Positions 1-8,153 of a stretch of DNA of 64,000 bases are shown piece by piece; the stretch's first letter is position 1, and each line of letters opens with the position of its first letter. The notes beneath the pieces were generated by a model. That model was given only the letters and a program-made list of their open reading frames with translations, was not told where the DNA came from and made no database searches. Made by a program: the position numbers and the translations under genes. Location of the stretch: positions 1 to 64,000 of the forward strand of contig NVVJ01000001.1 in the NCBI GenBank assembly GCA_002402175.1, read 5' to 3'. The DNA comes from SAR86 cluster bacterium (GTDB lineage Bacteria > Pseudomonadota > Gammaproteobacteria > Pseudomonadales > Pseudohongiellaceae).

Positions 1-304
1 CCTGGCCCTCCCGCGCTCCATCCCTGGGCGCTAGTCACTACAAAACAGCACCCCTTCCCAAGCCCCTGTCGAATTCAGTATTCTTTTTAACTGTAGGTCT
101 TGACCCTTTTTTCTTCTTGTCATCTTTTAGTCAGAATTCAGCAGCGAATTGTCTGCTTTTATCTCCTCAGAGTTACATTTAGCGCGTTAAATGCATTTTC
201 ACAAAACTATTTTCCATATTGGCCGAATAAATCCCTGAAGCTGCGGATTTCCTAAGGAAAACCATTGTCATACCCACTAACTATTCAACTTTGGAGAGAA
301 AAAC
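1..304. other. Non-coding leader upstream of tolQ
   Basis: I see no gene here. The first 40 or so bases are clearly richer in G+C than what follows and may be the tail of an upstream gene. The rest should carry the promoter of the tol-pal operon. A near-perfect 16-bp palindrome, one mismatch per arm, lies at 177-192. A ribosome binding site (GGAGAG, about 294-299) precedes the GTG start of tolQ. The usual gammaproteobacterial neighbour ybgC is not in the visible part. Confidence 0.5.
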
Positions 305-991
305 GTGAATGAAGGGATAAACCCTCTACAGCTAGTTTTGGAAGCGAGCCTGCCTGTGCAGCTGGTGATGCTCATATTGCTAATCTTATCAATAGCTTCC
401 TGGGTGATGATTGTTCAACGTTACATGGTTTTGTCAGCGGCCTTAAAGGGTGTGCTGAGCTTTGAGCAGCGATTTTGGTCAGGTATGGATCTTAGCCAGC
501 TTTATAAAGAAGGCAGCCAGATGCAAAAAGACAATTTGCAGGTGGTGGGCATGGAGAATATTTTCCGCGCAGGGTTCAAGGAATTCATGCGGCTGAGGCA
601 GCAATCGAGCGTAGATAGAGAAGCCATATTGGAAGGCGCTCAAAGAGCGATGCGTGTCGCGTATTCACGAGAAGAGGAAAAATTGGAGAAGCATTTGGCT
701 TTTCTAGCCACTGTTGGTTCCGTGACAGTTTATATCGGTTTATTTGGAACCGTAGTCGGCATTATGAATTCATTTATAAGTCTTGCAAGTCAGTCTCAGG
801 CGACTTTGCAGGTGGTTGCGCCGGGCATTGCTGAAGCATTACTGGCTACGGCCATGGGTTTGGTTGCGGCGATTCCAGCGATTGTTGCTTATAACAAATA
901 TACGGCGGATGTGGATAGTATATCGGGTAGCTACATAACTTTTAGCGACGAATTTTCCAGCATCTTACACCGCCAGGTCCACAGCGATTAA
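305..991 (+). CDS. tolQ: Tol-Pal system proton channel subunit TolQ
   Basis: Inner-membrane subunit of the TolQ-TolR proton channel, which energises TolA so that the outer membrane is drawn in at the division septum (family knowledge). Three membrane segments are visible at about residues 17-39, 134-155 and 172-192. The second contains the conserved run GSVTVYIGLFGTVVGIM, typical of TolQ/ExbB/MotA. At 228 residues it matches the family length. The start is GTG with GGAGAG just upstream; the nearby ATG at 309 is out of frame. It is the first gene of the tolQRAB-pal-cpoB run, which separates it from ExbB. Confidence 0.96.
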   Translation: MNEGINPLQLVLEASLPVQLVMLILLILSIASWVMIVQRYMVLSAALKGVLSFEQRFWSGMDLSQLYKEGSQMQKDNLQVVGMENIFRAGFKEFMRLRQQSSVDREAILEGAQRAMRVAYSREEEKLEKHLAFLATVGSVTVYIGLFGTVVGIMNSFISLASQSQATLQVVAPGIAEALLATAMGLVAAIPAIVAYNKYTADVDSISGSYITFSDEFSSILHRQVHSD

Positions 992-1021
992 TGTCGGGTT
1001 TGAATTAACAGGGTTTGAATA

Positions 1022-1462
1022 ATGGAAGTTCTGGTTCGTAAAAAACGCAAGCTGGTAGCAGAAATAAACGTCGTTCCTTATGTCGATGTTATGTTGGTAC
1101 TGTTGATTGTTTTCATGGTTACGGCGCCGCTGTTGAATCAGGGCATTGATGTTGAATTGCCTCAGGCCAACAACGAGCCTTTAAGTATTGATGAAAACTT
1201 GGATACTCTAGTCGTGTCTGTTACCTCCAGCGGGGAATACTATCTTAGCATTGGGGCAACAGGCGATGACCGACAGTCAATAACCCTGGAGGCGCTCGGA
1301 GATCAGGTAAGTCGAATTATGAATGCAAATCCGAGCATACAGGTTCTGCTTGAAGGCGATACATCGGCAAACTGGGGTGCCATGATAAATTTGATTACCA
1401 CCTTAAATAAGGCTGGCGTTTCGAATCCAAACTTTATTACTCAACCCCTGAATGATTTGTAG
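1022..1462 (+). CDS. tolR: Tol-Pal system proton channel subunit TolR
   Basis: Partner of TolQ in the proton channel. It has one membrane helix at about residues 18-37 with the channel aspartate D22 in VVPYVDVMLVLL, then a periplasmic domain beginning GIDVELPQA, typical of ExbD/TolR. The length of 146 residues is normal. It starts with ATG 30 bp after tolQ and is followed 24 bp later by tolA, so it is co-transcribed. The order tolQ-tolR-tolA identifies it as TolR rather than ExbD. Confidence 0.95.
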   Translation: MEVLVRKKRKLVAEINVVPYVDVMLVLLIVFMVTAPLLNQGIDVELPQANNEPLSIDENLDTLVVSVTSSGEYYLSIGATGDDRQSITLEALGDQVSRIMNANPSIQVLLEGDTSANWGAMINLITTLNKAGVSNPNFITQPLNDL

Positions 1463-1486
1463 ACAGCTGCGATTAGTAGCGCCGAG

Positions 1487-2329
1487 ATGAGTGAAACAAC
1501 TAATAATTTAATTATCTACAACGGTTATCCGCTTTCTGTTGTTGTCGCCGTTACAATTCATAGTCTGCTACTTGCGGGGTTGCTGTATTTTCAGGTTGGT
1601 AGTAGAACGGAGGTTCTTGAACTTGTACAGCCTACGGTGATTAAGGCCTTGTTTATCGACGAAAACCCTCAGGTAAAGAATGAGCGTCAACGTATTGAGA
1701 GAAGAGATCAGCAGGTTGCCAGAGATCGCGAGCGACAGCAAGAGCGAGATGCAGAAGCTGAACGTCAGCGGCAGGAGCAAGCTAGAGCTCAAGAACAGGA
1801 GCGTGCCCAACGCGAAGAAAGAGATCGATCTGCATTAGTAGAAAGACAGGAACAAGATCGACTAAGAGCAGAAGCGGAGATTCAGCAGCGTGAAAGAGAG
1901 CTTGAAGATGAAGCTCGCCGGCGTAGAGAGTTAGCTGAAACTGACAGGCAGCAAGAAGTACAGGACAGAGCACGAGAACAAGCCAAAGCAGCTGAAGAGG
2001 CCAGTGCAGAAGGGGCAAGAACAGAATTTGAGCTGGTACAAAGCGCAACAGCTATAATCCAGCAAGCAGTGCAGAGTAGCTGGTCTCGTCCTCCAAGTGC
2101 CAGAAATGGAATGCGGGCAATTTTGCAAATTAGAATGCTGCCTACCGGAGAGTTGATTGATGCAACTATTACTCAATCGAGCGGTGATCCAGCATTTGAT
2201 AGATCTGCAGAAAATGCAGTATATCGGGCAGCTCCATTCAGAGAATTGCAGAGTTTGCCGACTAATGTGTTTACAGCGAATTTCAGAACCTTGTCACTGA
2301 TATTCCAACCAGAGGATTTATTGAATTGA
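1487..2329 (+). CDS. tolA: Tol-Pal system spanning protein TolA
   Basis: TolA links the TolQR motor to Pal and TolB across the periplasm. One N-terminal membrane helix (about residues 17-35) is followed by a long Glu/Gln/Arg/Ala-rich helical region (about 60-185, with many RER and EQER repeats), then a C-terminal domain with WSRPPSARNG and the TonB/TolA-like run LPTGELIDATITQSSGDPAF. At 280 residues it is shorter than E. coli TolA because of a shorter helical arm. It overlaps the start of tolB by 4 bases. Confidence 0.93.
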   Translation: MSETTNNLIIYNGYPLSVVVAVTIHSLLLAGLLYFQVGSRTEVLELVQPTVIKALFIDENPQVKNERQRIERRDQQVARDRERQQERDAEAERQRQEQARAQEQERAQREERDRSALVERQEQDRLRAEAEIQQRERELEDEARRRRELAETDRQQEVQDRAREQAKAAEEASAEGARTEFELVQSATAIIQQAVQSSWSRPPSARNGMRAILQIRMLPTGELIDATITQSSGDPAFDRSAENAVYRAAPFRELQSLPTNVFTANFRTLSLIFQPEDLLN

Positions 2330-3639
2330 AAATACGTGCTGTTCTTGTAAGTGCATTTATTTGCCTACTGCCTTATGTAGCTAATGCCGAGCTGAGTATC
2401 CAGATTACTCAGGGTGTAGATAACCCCATTCCAATTGCGATAGTGCCTTTTTCGTGGGAAGGCAGCGGCGTATTAAGTGAAGATGTAGCGCAAATAGTCA
2501 TGAATGATCTGGAGCAGGTCGGTGAGTTTCGCTCTCTGTCGCGCTCTAATATGCTCAGCATGCCTAGTGAAGAACGTGATGTTTACTACCGTGACTGGGA
2601 CATTCTGGCTCAGGACTATTTACTTGTGGGTAAGATAAATCGGGCGCCTGGCAGTCAGTTAGTACAAGTTCAATATGAATTTTTTGATATAAATCGCGAG
2701 TTGAAGCTTGCGGGCGAAGTGTTAACCGGTAGTGTTGCTCAGCTTCGGGACATCGGCCATGAAATCAGTAATGTGGTGTTTGAGCATGTCACGGGTACTC
2801 GCGGCGCTTTCACCACGCAAATATTGTACGTGGTGGCGGATTATGTGAGCCCGGAGCTTACCAACTTCCGTCTGGAAAAATCTGACTACGATGGACAGCG
2901 AGCGCAAGTTTTACTGGAGTCGCCAGAGCCTATTATGTCGCCTAGTTGGTCGCCTACCGGCCTGGATGTAGCTTATGTCTCCTTCGAAACTGATTTTCCG
3001 CGCATCTACATTCAGAATATTGCCACTGGCCAGCGCCGGCAAATCACCAATTATCCGAATATTAACAGCTCGCCTGAATGGTCACCTGACGGCACCAAGC
3101 TAGCGATGGTGCTGTCTAAGGGCGGAAGCCCAGACATTTACGTTCAGGATTTGAATACCAACGAGTTAATTCAAATTACGGACCACCCGCTGATTGACAC
3201 CGAACCAAGCTGGACTGTCGACGGGCGATCAATTGTGTTTATGTCTGAGCGCTCAGGTCAGCCACAGATTTATCAAATAGAGCTGGGAGCTCAGTCCTAT
3301 GAGGTGGAACGGCTCACTTTTGGTTGTTTCCAGTGTCTAAATGCGACGTTTCTGCCTGATGGCGTGAACCTGGTGCATGTGCGCCGTGAAACTCGGCAAA
3401 GCCCAAATTATCAAATAGCGGTGATTAATATAGAAACTGATCGATTAATCACCCTCACAGAGACATCTCTAGACGAATCACCCAGTGTGGCACCCAATGG
3501 AAGCATGATTATGTATGCCACAAAATTCAATGGCAGAGGCGTGTTAGACGCCGTATCCATTGACGGCCGAGTGAAGTTCCGGCTACCATCCACACAGGGC
3601 GATGTGCGGGAGCCTTCTTGGTCTCCGTTCTTGAATTAA
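2326..3639 (+). CDS. tolB: Tol-Pal system periplasmic beta-propeller protein TolB
   Basis: Periplasmic partner of Pal and TolA. A signal peptide (about residues 1-21, ending ANA) is followed by an N-terminal alpha/beta domain and a six-bladed propeller. The blades show recurrent WSPDGTKLA-type repeats such as PSWSPTGLDVAYVSFE and PEWSPDGTKLAMV. At 437 residues it is full length. The start codon is TTG, inside the tolA stop, with AGAGGA about 9 bases upstream; no ATG before the signal peptide competes. TTG and the overlap suggest translational coupling to tolA. Confidence 0.95.
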   Translation: MKIRAVLVSAFICLLPYVANAELSIQITQGVDNPIPIAIVPFSWEGSGVLSEDVAQIVMNDLEQVGEFRSLSRSNMLSMPSEERDVYYRDWDILAQDYLLVGKINRAPGSQLVQVQYEFFDINRELKLAGEVLTGSVAQLRDIGHEISNVVFEHVTGTRGAFTTQILYVVADYVSPELTNFRLEKSDYDGQRAQVLLESPEPIMSPSWSPTGLDVAYVSFETDFPRIYIQNIATGQRRQITNYPNINSSPEWSPDGTKLAMVLSKGGSPDIYVQDLNTNELIQITDHPLIDTEPSWTVDGRSIVFMSERSGQPQIYQIELGAQSYEVERLTFGCFQCLNATFLPDGVNLVHVRRETRQSPNYQIAVINIETDRLITLTETSLDESPSVAPNGSMIMYATKFNGRGVLDAVSIDGRVKFRLPSTQGDVREPSWSPFLN

Positions 3640-3696
3640 GCTTTATAAAGCAACAGAATTTTAGCCAACAATAAAAATCTTTGGAGGATTCAAAGA

Positions 3697-4245
3697 GTGG
3701 TAAAGCAAAGCAAGCAAATACTAAAAACAGGCCTGATTGTCATTTCACTATTTGCCCTGGTGGCATGTAGTTCTACTAGTGATACTGACGAATCAGCAAT
3801 GGGTAACGAAGGCTCAGGCTCTAGTTCGAGTGCAAGCAATGGCTCATCTGCTCGAACCAGCGCGGGTTCTGGCAGTGGACAATTGTCCCAGGAAGAAATC
3901 AGAGCACAGAATGCCATGCGTCAAACAGTATTCTATTTTGATTTCGACGTGGCTGAGTTCAAGCCCGCCGATCGAGAAACCTTAACCTTTCACGCTAGAG
4001 ATCTGGCAGCTAACCCTAGCAAACGGCTTCGCCTTGAAGGCCATGCCGACGAGCGTGGAACGCGGGAATACAATCTTGCCCTTGGCGAGCGTCGTGCAAA
4101 TGGCATTCTTAATTACCTGATTGTAAACGGAGCTTCTCGTTCACAAATCGAAGTAGTTAGTTATGGTGAGGAACGGCCTGCTCAAACTGGCCAAAGTGCT
4201 AATGCTTATAGTCGTAATCGACGAGTTGAAATTTCCAGTAGATAA
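3697..4245 (+). CDS. pal: Peptidoglycan-associated lipoprotein Pal
   Basis: Outer-membrane lipoprotein that binds peptidoglycan and TolB. The signal peptide ends in the lipobox LVAC (Cys24), followed by a Ser/Gly-rich linker and an OmpA-like domain with the peptidoglycan-binding motif EGHADERGTREYNLALGERR. The length of 182 residues is normal. The start is GTG, preceded at good spacing by GGAGGAT (3683-3689). There are 57 bases between tolB and pal, room for an internal promoter, but I see no clear one. Confidence 0.95.
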   Translation: MVKQSKQILKTGLIVISLFALVACSSTSDTDESAMGNEGSGSSSSASNGSSARTSAGSGSGQLSQEEIRAQNAMRQTVFYFDFDVAEFKPADRETLTFHARDLAANPSKRLRLEGHADERGTREYNLALGERRANGILNYLIVNGASRSQIEVVSYGEERPAQTGQSANAYSRNRRVEISSR

Positions 4246-4250
4246 AAGTT

Positions 4251-5195
4251 ATGAGTAATTCCCTGAAAGTCATAGTTAAAAAATTGTATTTTGGTGTTTG
4301 TGCGAGCTTATTAAGCTCGGCAGTTATGGCTCAGGGAGTTGGCTCTGTACAAGAGTCGCGGCCTTATATACCAGGTCAATCTCAGTCTTCGGCAGCTAGC
4401 CCAACTAGTAGCTCTGTAGTTAATAACGACGGATTATCTTTACTGTTAGAGCAGAACCGACAACTACAGGTCGAAGTTCAAGCCTTGCGTGGAATGGTAG
4501 AAGAACAGGCTTTCGAAATTCGTAAAATACAGCGAAATTCCTTAAGCCGTTATACCAATGTAGACGACCGTCTGATTTCCCTTGAGTCGGGCGCAGAAGT
4601 GACAAGCACAACTGCCATTACAACTAATACAACATCAATTCCTCCTGCTAGCAGCAGTGCTATAGCGGCTCCAGTAAGTAGATCGGTAGATTCAAGTAAC
4701 TCAGGGTTAAACTCTTCCGCGATTGAACAACAGCCCTCTGCGGTGCCACGTATTGCTAGCCAGCCGATAACGCGTTCTATTGGCCGAAATTCGGGACGCG
4801 GAACCTTACAACCGGCGGTGTTGAGCGAGCAACAGCTCTATCAGATGGCTTATGACTCCGTGATAAACAGCAATTTTGGTCTGTCTGTCGCTGAGTTTGA
4901 TCAGTATCTCAGCTCGTATCCTCAGGGGCGTTTTGTGACCAATGCGCATTACTGGAAAGGCCAGGCGTATTTGTATTTAAACCGCTATGCCGAGGCTCGA
5001 GAGTCTTACGAAATTATACTGAATCAGTATTCTGATTCTCCAAAGCTGCCTGATGCCATGTATGGACTTGGGTTAGCCTACGAAGGCCTGGGTAATATTC
5101 CACAGGCAAAGCGATTGTTAGCTGATATAAAACGCAGGTTTCCAAATACCGGTGTGGCCAATTTAGCCGATACACGACTGTTGTCACTCGATTAA
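4251..5195 (+). CDS. cpoB: Cell division coordinator CpoB (YbgF)
   Basis: Periplasmic protein coordinating peptidoglycan synthesis with Tol-driven constriction. It has a signal peptide to about residue 27 (VMAQ), a short trimerising coiled coil (about 63-100, LLLEQNRQLQVEVQALRGM), a Ser/Thr-rich low-complexity linker (about 115-185) and C-terminal TPRs (about 190-314) containing the typical YWKGQAYL and LPDAMYGLGLAYEGLGN repeats. It starts 5 bases after the pal stop and is the last gene of the tol-pal operon, its usual position. The long Ser-rich linker is the only unusual part. Confidence 0.92.
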   Translation: MSNSLKVIVKKLYFGVCASLLSSAVMAQGVGSVQESRPYIPGQSQSSAASPTSSSVVNNDGLSLLLEQNRQLQVEVQALRGMVEEQAFEIRKIQRNSLSRYTNVDDRLISLESGAEVTSTTAITTNTTSIPPASSSAIAAPVSRSVDSSNSGLNSSAIEQQPSAVPRIASQPITRSIGRNSGRGTLQPAVLSEQQLYQMAYDSVINSNFGLSVAEFDQYLSSYPQGRFVTNAHYWKGQAYLYLNRYAEARESYEIILNQYSDSPKLPDAMYGLGLAYEGLGNIPQAKRLLADIKRRFPNTGVANLADTRLLSLD

Positions 5196-5278
5196 ATAGT
5201 CGCAAAACCAATCCTCATCGACCCGCCAAAAAAAGCGAATACTAATTAGTTTAAAATACTAATGAGAGCTAGTTCCGA

Positions 5279-5932
5279 ATGACAAACGCAGCAACTTTAC
5301 GTATCACAGAAATATTCCATTCTCTTCAGGGTGAGTCTCGAACAGTGGGCTTGCCCACGGTGTTTGTGCGCTTAACAGGGTGTCCTCTTCGCTGTCAGTA
5401 TTGTGATACGGCCTATGCCTTTGATGGTGGCGACGTGTTGCCTATAGATGAAATCAAAGCCCAGATCGACAGTTATGATTGTGATTATGTAACGATTACA
5501 GGAGGCGAGCCACTAGGGCAGCCTAATTGCCTAAAACTTATGGCGATACTGTGTGATGCTGACTATAAAGTTTCTCTGGAAACTAGCGGTGCACTAGCAA
5601 TTGAAAACGTAGATAAACGTGTCTCTATTGTGATGGACTTAAAGACACCTGGCTCGAGTGAGTGTGATAAAAATCGATATGAAAACATTCCTCATTTAAA
5701 AACCAGTGATCAGTTGAAATTTGTTATCTGCGATGAAAAGGATTATCTGTGGTCAAAAGCCAAGCTTGATCAATATGACTTAGCAAACAAGGTAGACGAA
5801 ATTTTGTTCTCTCCGTCGTTTGAACAACTTAAAGCAGCAGATTTGGCTGAATGGGTTTTGCGAGATAGGCTTAAGGTTAGAATGCAATTGCAATTACACA
5901 AACAAATTTGGGGAGAAGAGAAAGGGCGGTAG
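5279..5932 (+). CDS. queE: 7-carboxy-7-deazaguanine synthase QueE
   Basis: Radical-SAM enzyme that converts 6-carboxytetrahydropterin to 7-carboxy-7-deazaguanine on the route to preQ0 and queuosine. Visible are FHSLQGES near the N terminus, the cluster motif CPLRCQYCDTAY (CxxxCxxC, about residues 35-42) and TITGGEPLGQP for SAM binding. The length of 217 residues matches QueE of gammaproteobacteria. It lies 25-31 bases upstream of queC, so the two form an operon; the next pathway step, QueC, uses its product. An 83-base gap separates it from cpoB; I see no preQ1 aptamer there. Confidence 0.94.
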   Translation: MTNAATLRITEIFHSLQGESRTVGLPTVFVRLTGCPLRCQYCDTAYAFDGGDVLPIDEIKAQIDSYDCDYVTITGGEPLGQPNCLKLMAILCDADYKVSLETSGALAIENVDKRVSIVMDLKTPGSSECDKNRYENIPHLKTSDQLKFVICDEKDYLWSKAKLDQYDLANKVDEILFSPSFEQLKAADLAEWVLRDRLKVRMQLQLHKQIWGEEKGR

Positions 5933-5963
5933 CGGATAAAGCGAACGCTCTGGTAGTTTGCCG

Positions 5964-6650
5964 ATGACAAAATTAGATACCAATCGAAAAGCCATTGTAC
6001 TTGTGTCTGGAGGACTGGACTCAGCAACATGTCTGGCCATAGCGATGACGCAGGGTTATCAGTGCTATGCGCTAAGTTTTAACTATGGCCAGCGTTCGAC
6101 TAGTGAAATTGATGCGGCGCAGAAACTGGTGAGCAATCTTGATATATCTGAGCATAAAATTATTGAATTAAATATGGGCGAGATAGGCGGCTCGGCGCTT
6201 ACAGATTCGACAATAGCTGTGCCAGAGGAAGAAACAAAAGGGGTGCCTGTTACCTACGTACCAGCACGTAATACTGTATTCCTTTCCTACGCATTAGCCT
6301 GGGCTGAGGTAGTTGAGGCAAATGCGATTTATATTGGCGTAAATGCACTGGATTATTCTGGTTACCCGGATTGTCGTCCTGAATTTATCGCTGCTTTTCA
6401 GTCGGTAATAAACTTGGCGACCAAATCCACTACCGAAGGCGGCTCTATTTCCCTTGAGACTCCACTGATAGACTTAAGCAAGGCTGAAATAATTAAAACA
6501 GGGATGAGCCTGGGTGTTGATTACGGTATTACAGTTTCCTGCTACCAGGCAGACGTACAGGGCAGGGCCTGCGGGCGTTGTGACAGTTGCCGTTTCCGTA
6601 AAAAAGGATTTAATGACGCCAACGTGGATGATCCGACACGCTATCAGTAG
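5964..6650 (+). CDS. queC: 7-cyano-7-deazaguanine synthase QueC
   Basis: ATP-dependent ligase/amidase that makes preQ0 from 7-carboxy-7-deazaguanine and ammonia. The PP-loop [13 protein letters not shown] lies near the N terminus, with [15 protein letters not shown] in the middle. The zinc-binding cysteines are at the C terminus in [21 protein letters not shown] (four Cys). Full length at about 228 residues. I chose the ATG at 5964 over the in-frame TTG at 5958. It sits downstream of queE; queD is encoded about 19 kb away on the other strand. Confidence 0.94.
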   Translation: MTKLDTNRKAIVLVSGGLDSATCLAIAMTQGYQCYALSFNYGQRSTSEIDAAQKLVSNLDISEHKIIELNMGEIGGSALTDSTIAVPEEETKGVPVTYVPARNTVFLSYALAWAEVVEANAIYIGVNALDYSGYPDCRPEFIAAFQSVINLATKSTTEGGSISLETPLIDLSKAEIIKTGMSLGVDYGITVSCYQADVQGRACGRCDSCRFRKKGFNDANVDDPTRYQ

Positions 6651-6675
6651 CGAGTTAAATTCATTTGATGATAAA

Positions 6676-6702
6676 AAGTCGACGTCATGACTTGTCTTTT
6701 TT
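6676..6702 (+). terminator. Possible terminator after queC
   Basis: A short stem (AAGTC at 6676-6680 with GACTT at 6689-6693, loop of 8) is followed by GTC and seven T residues. It lies 26 bases after the queC stop. The stem is only 5 bp, so it is a weak candidate, and it overlaps the -35 region I propose for tRNA-Lys. Confidence 0.35.
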
Positions 6703-6719
6703 TATTTTGATAGTACTAT
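6692..6719 (+). promoter_or_regulatory. Candidate sigma70 promoter of tRNA-Lys
   Basis: TTGTCT at 6692-6697 and TACTAT at 6714-6719 are separated by 16 bases. The -10 ends 13 bases before the mature tRNA 5' end, leaving a short leader for RNase P. Confidence 0.45.
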
Positions 6720-6732
6720 GTCGGCCTTTCGT

Positions 6733-6808
6733 GGGGCGTTAGCTCAGTCGGTAGAGCAGTTGGCTTTTAACCAATTGGTCGTGCGTTCAAGTCGCACACG
6801 CCCCACCA
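6733..6808 (+). tRNA. tRNA-Lys (UUU)
   Basis: Complete 76-base cloverleaf. The acceptor stem GGGGCGT pairs with ACGCCCC, there is a normal D arm (AGCTCAGTCGGTAGAGC), and the anticodon loop CTTTTAA gives UUU. The T arm contains GTTCAAGTC and CCA is encoded at the 3' end. It stands alone between queC and nadA. Confidence 0.97.
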
Positions 6809-7049
6809 TTTTCTACACAGACGAATTAGTTCATGATTCGTGATTGGGATGTTCGCGCCGCAGCTCCCACCATTTCCTTATTACTTCCCCTATTATCTTA
6901 CTAGCATGCTGGCCATAAATAATTGGGCCCTCATTGCCGACCAAGCTTTGTATAGAACCTACTCGACTGTTTTAGTCAGCATTACTAAAGTCGTCTCTAA
7001 TGCTCCTGTGGTAAACTAGAGGCGTTTTTAGTGGACTTGAGAAAGATGT

Positions 7050-8141
7050 ATGAATGACGTAGTTACTATGGAGCCTGGGGCCCAACTCGCCGCCGATACG
7101 ATGGTTGTAAAGCAGTATCTTGACCAGGCAGTGCGTACTAGTCCGCTCGACCCAGCCGAGCAAGCCAGTTATAAAAAACGGATCAAAGAATTACTGACGG
7201 AAAAAAATGCTCGAATTGTTGCCCATTACTATACTGATTCTCTTATACAGGACCTGGCGGAGGAAACCGGTGGCTTTGTAGGTGACAGTCTTGAAATGGC
7301 TCGGTTTGGTACTAAAAGCGATGCAGATATTATTGTCGTGGCCGGTGTGCGTTTTATGGGCGAGTCGGCAAAGATATTAAGTGCAGAGAAAACCGTATTA
7401 ATGCCTACTCTCGAGGCTACTTGTTCATTAGATATCGCTTGCCCAATAGACGAATTCTCAGCGTTCTGTGACCAACACGCCGATCGAACTGTGGTTGTTT
7501 ACGCAAATACCTCGGCGGCGGTAAAGGCGCGCTCAGACTGGGTGGTGACCTCCAGTATCGCATTGGATGTTGTTGAGCATTTAATGGAGCAAGGTAAAAA
7601 AATACTCTGGGCTCCGGATAAACACCTTGGCGGCTATATTCAAAAAAGCACGGGTGCGGATATGTTGATCTGGGATGCTGCCTGTATTGTGCATGAGGAG
7701 TTTAAGTCGCGAGGTTTGCTGGATATGCGCAAACTGTATCCTGATGCGGCAATTCTGGCTCATCCAGAATCTCCAAACGACGTATTGGAAATAGCCGATG
7801 TAATTGGCTCTACAACACAAATCATAAACGCCGCAAAAAACCTTCCGAACGAGGAATTTATTGTTGCTACCGATAAGGGGATATTTCACAGGCTGCAACA
7901 GGTTGCTCCGCAGAAGAAATTTATCATTGCACCAACGGCAGGCAATGACGCGACTTGTAGAAGTTGTGCTCACTGTCCCTGGATGGGAATGAATTCTTTG
8001 CAGAGCCTTTGTGATTCGCTGGAAATGGAAAGTAATCAGATAGAAGTAGACTCTGAGTTAGCTAAACAAGCGATGATTCCCCTGCAACGTATGCTGGATT
8101 TTGCAGCAGAGAATAAACTTAAGACCTCAGGCAAGGCTTAA
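7050..8141 (+). CDS. nadA: Quinolinate synthase NadA
   Basis: 4Fe-4S enzyme that condenses iminoaspartate and dihydroxyacetone phosphate to quinolinate in de novo NAD synthesis. Visible are [18 protein letters not shown] near residue 55, the first cluster cysteine in TCSLDIACP, the second region in [11 protein letters not shown] and the C-terminal motif [16 protein letters not shown]. The length of 363 residues is usual. nadB is not in the window. It is convergent with bepA, with only 12 bases between the stops. Confidence 0.95.
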   Translation: MNDVVTMEPGAQLAADTMVVKQYLDQAVRTSPLDPAEQASYKKRIKELLTEKNARIVAHYYTDSLIQDLAEETGGFVGDSLEMARFGTKSDADIIVVAGVRFMGESAKILSAEKTVLMPTLEATCSLDIACPIDEFSAFCDQHADRTVVVYANTSAAVKARSDWVVTSSIALDVVEHLMEQGKKILWAPDKHLGGYIQKSTGADMLIWDAACIVHEEFKSRGLLDMRKLYPDAAILAHPESPNDVLEIADVIGSTTQIINAAKNLPNEEFIVATDKGIFHRLQQVAPQKKFIIAPTAGNDATCRSCAHCPWMGMNSLQSLCDSLEMESNQIEVDSELAKQAMIPLQRMLDFAAENKLKTSGKA

Positions 8142-8153
8142 TTGAAGAAGTGC

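Noticed and set aside
5196-5278. Possible preQ1 riboswitch before queE
   Set aside because: The stretch has repeated AATACTAAT but neither the stem nor the A-rich tail of a preQ1 aptamer.
6809-6900. Degenerate copy of the tRNA-Lys 3' end after the tRNA (CTCCCACCATTTCC)
   Set aside because: Only short similarity to the CCCCACCATTTTC end; not enough for an attachment site.
7581-7973. 130-codon minus-strand frame inside nadA
   Set aside because: Antisense to nadA, which has all family motifs.
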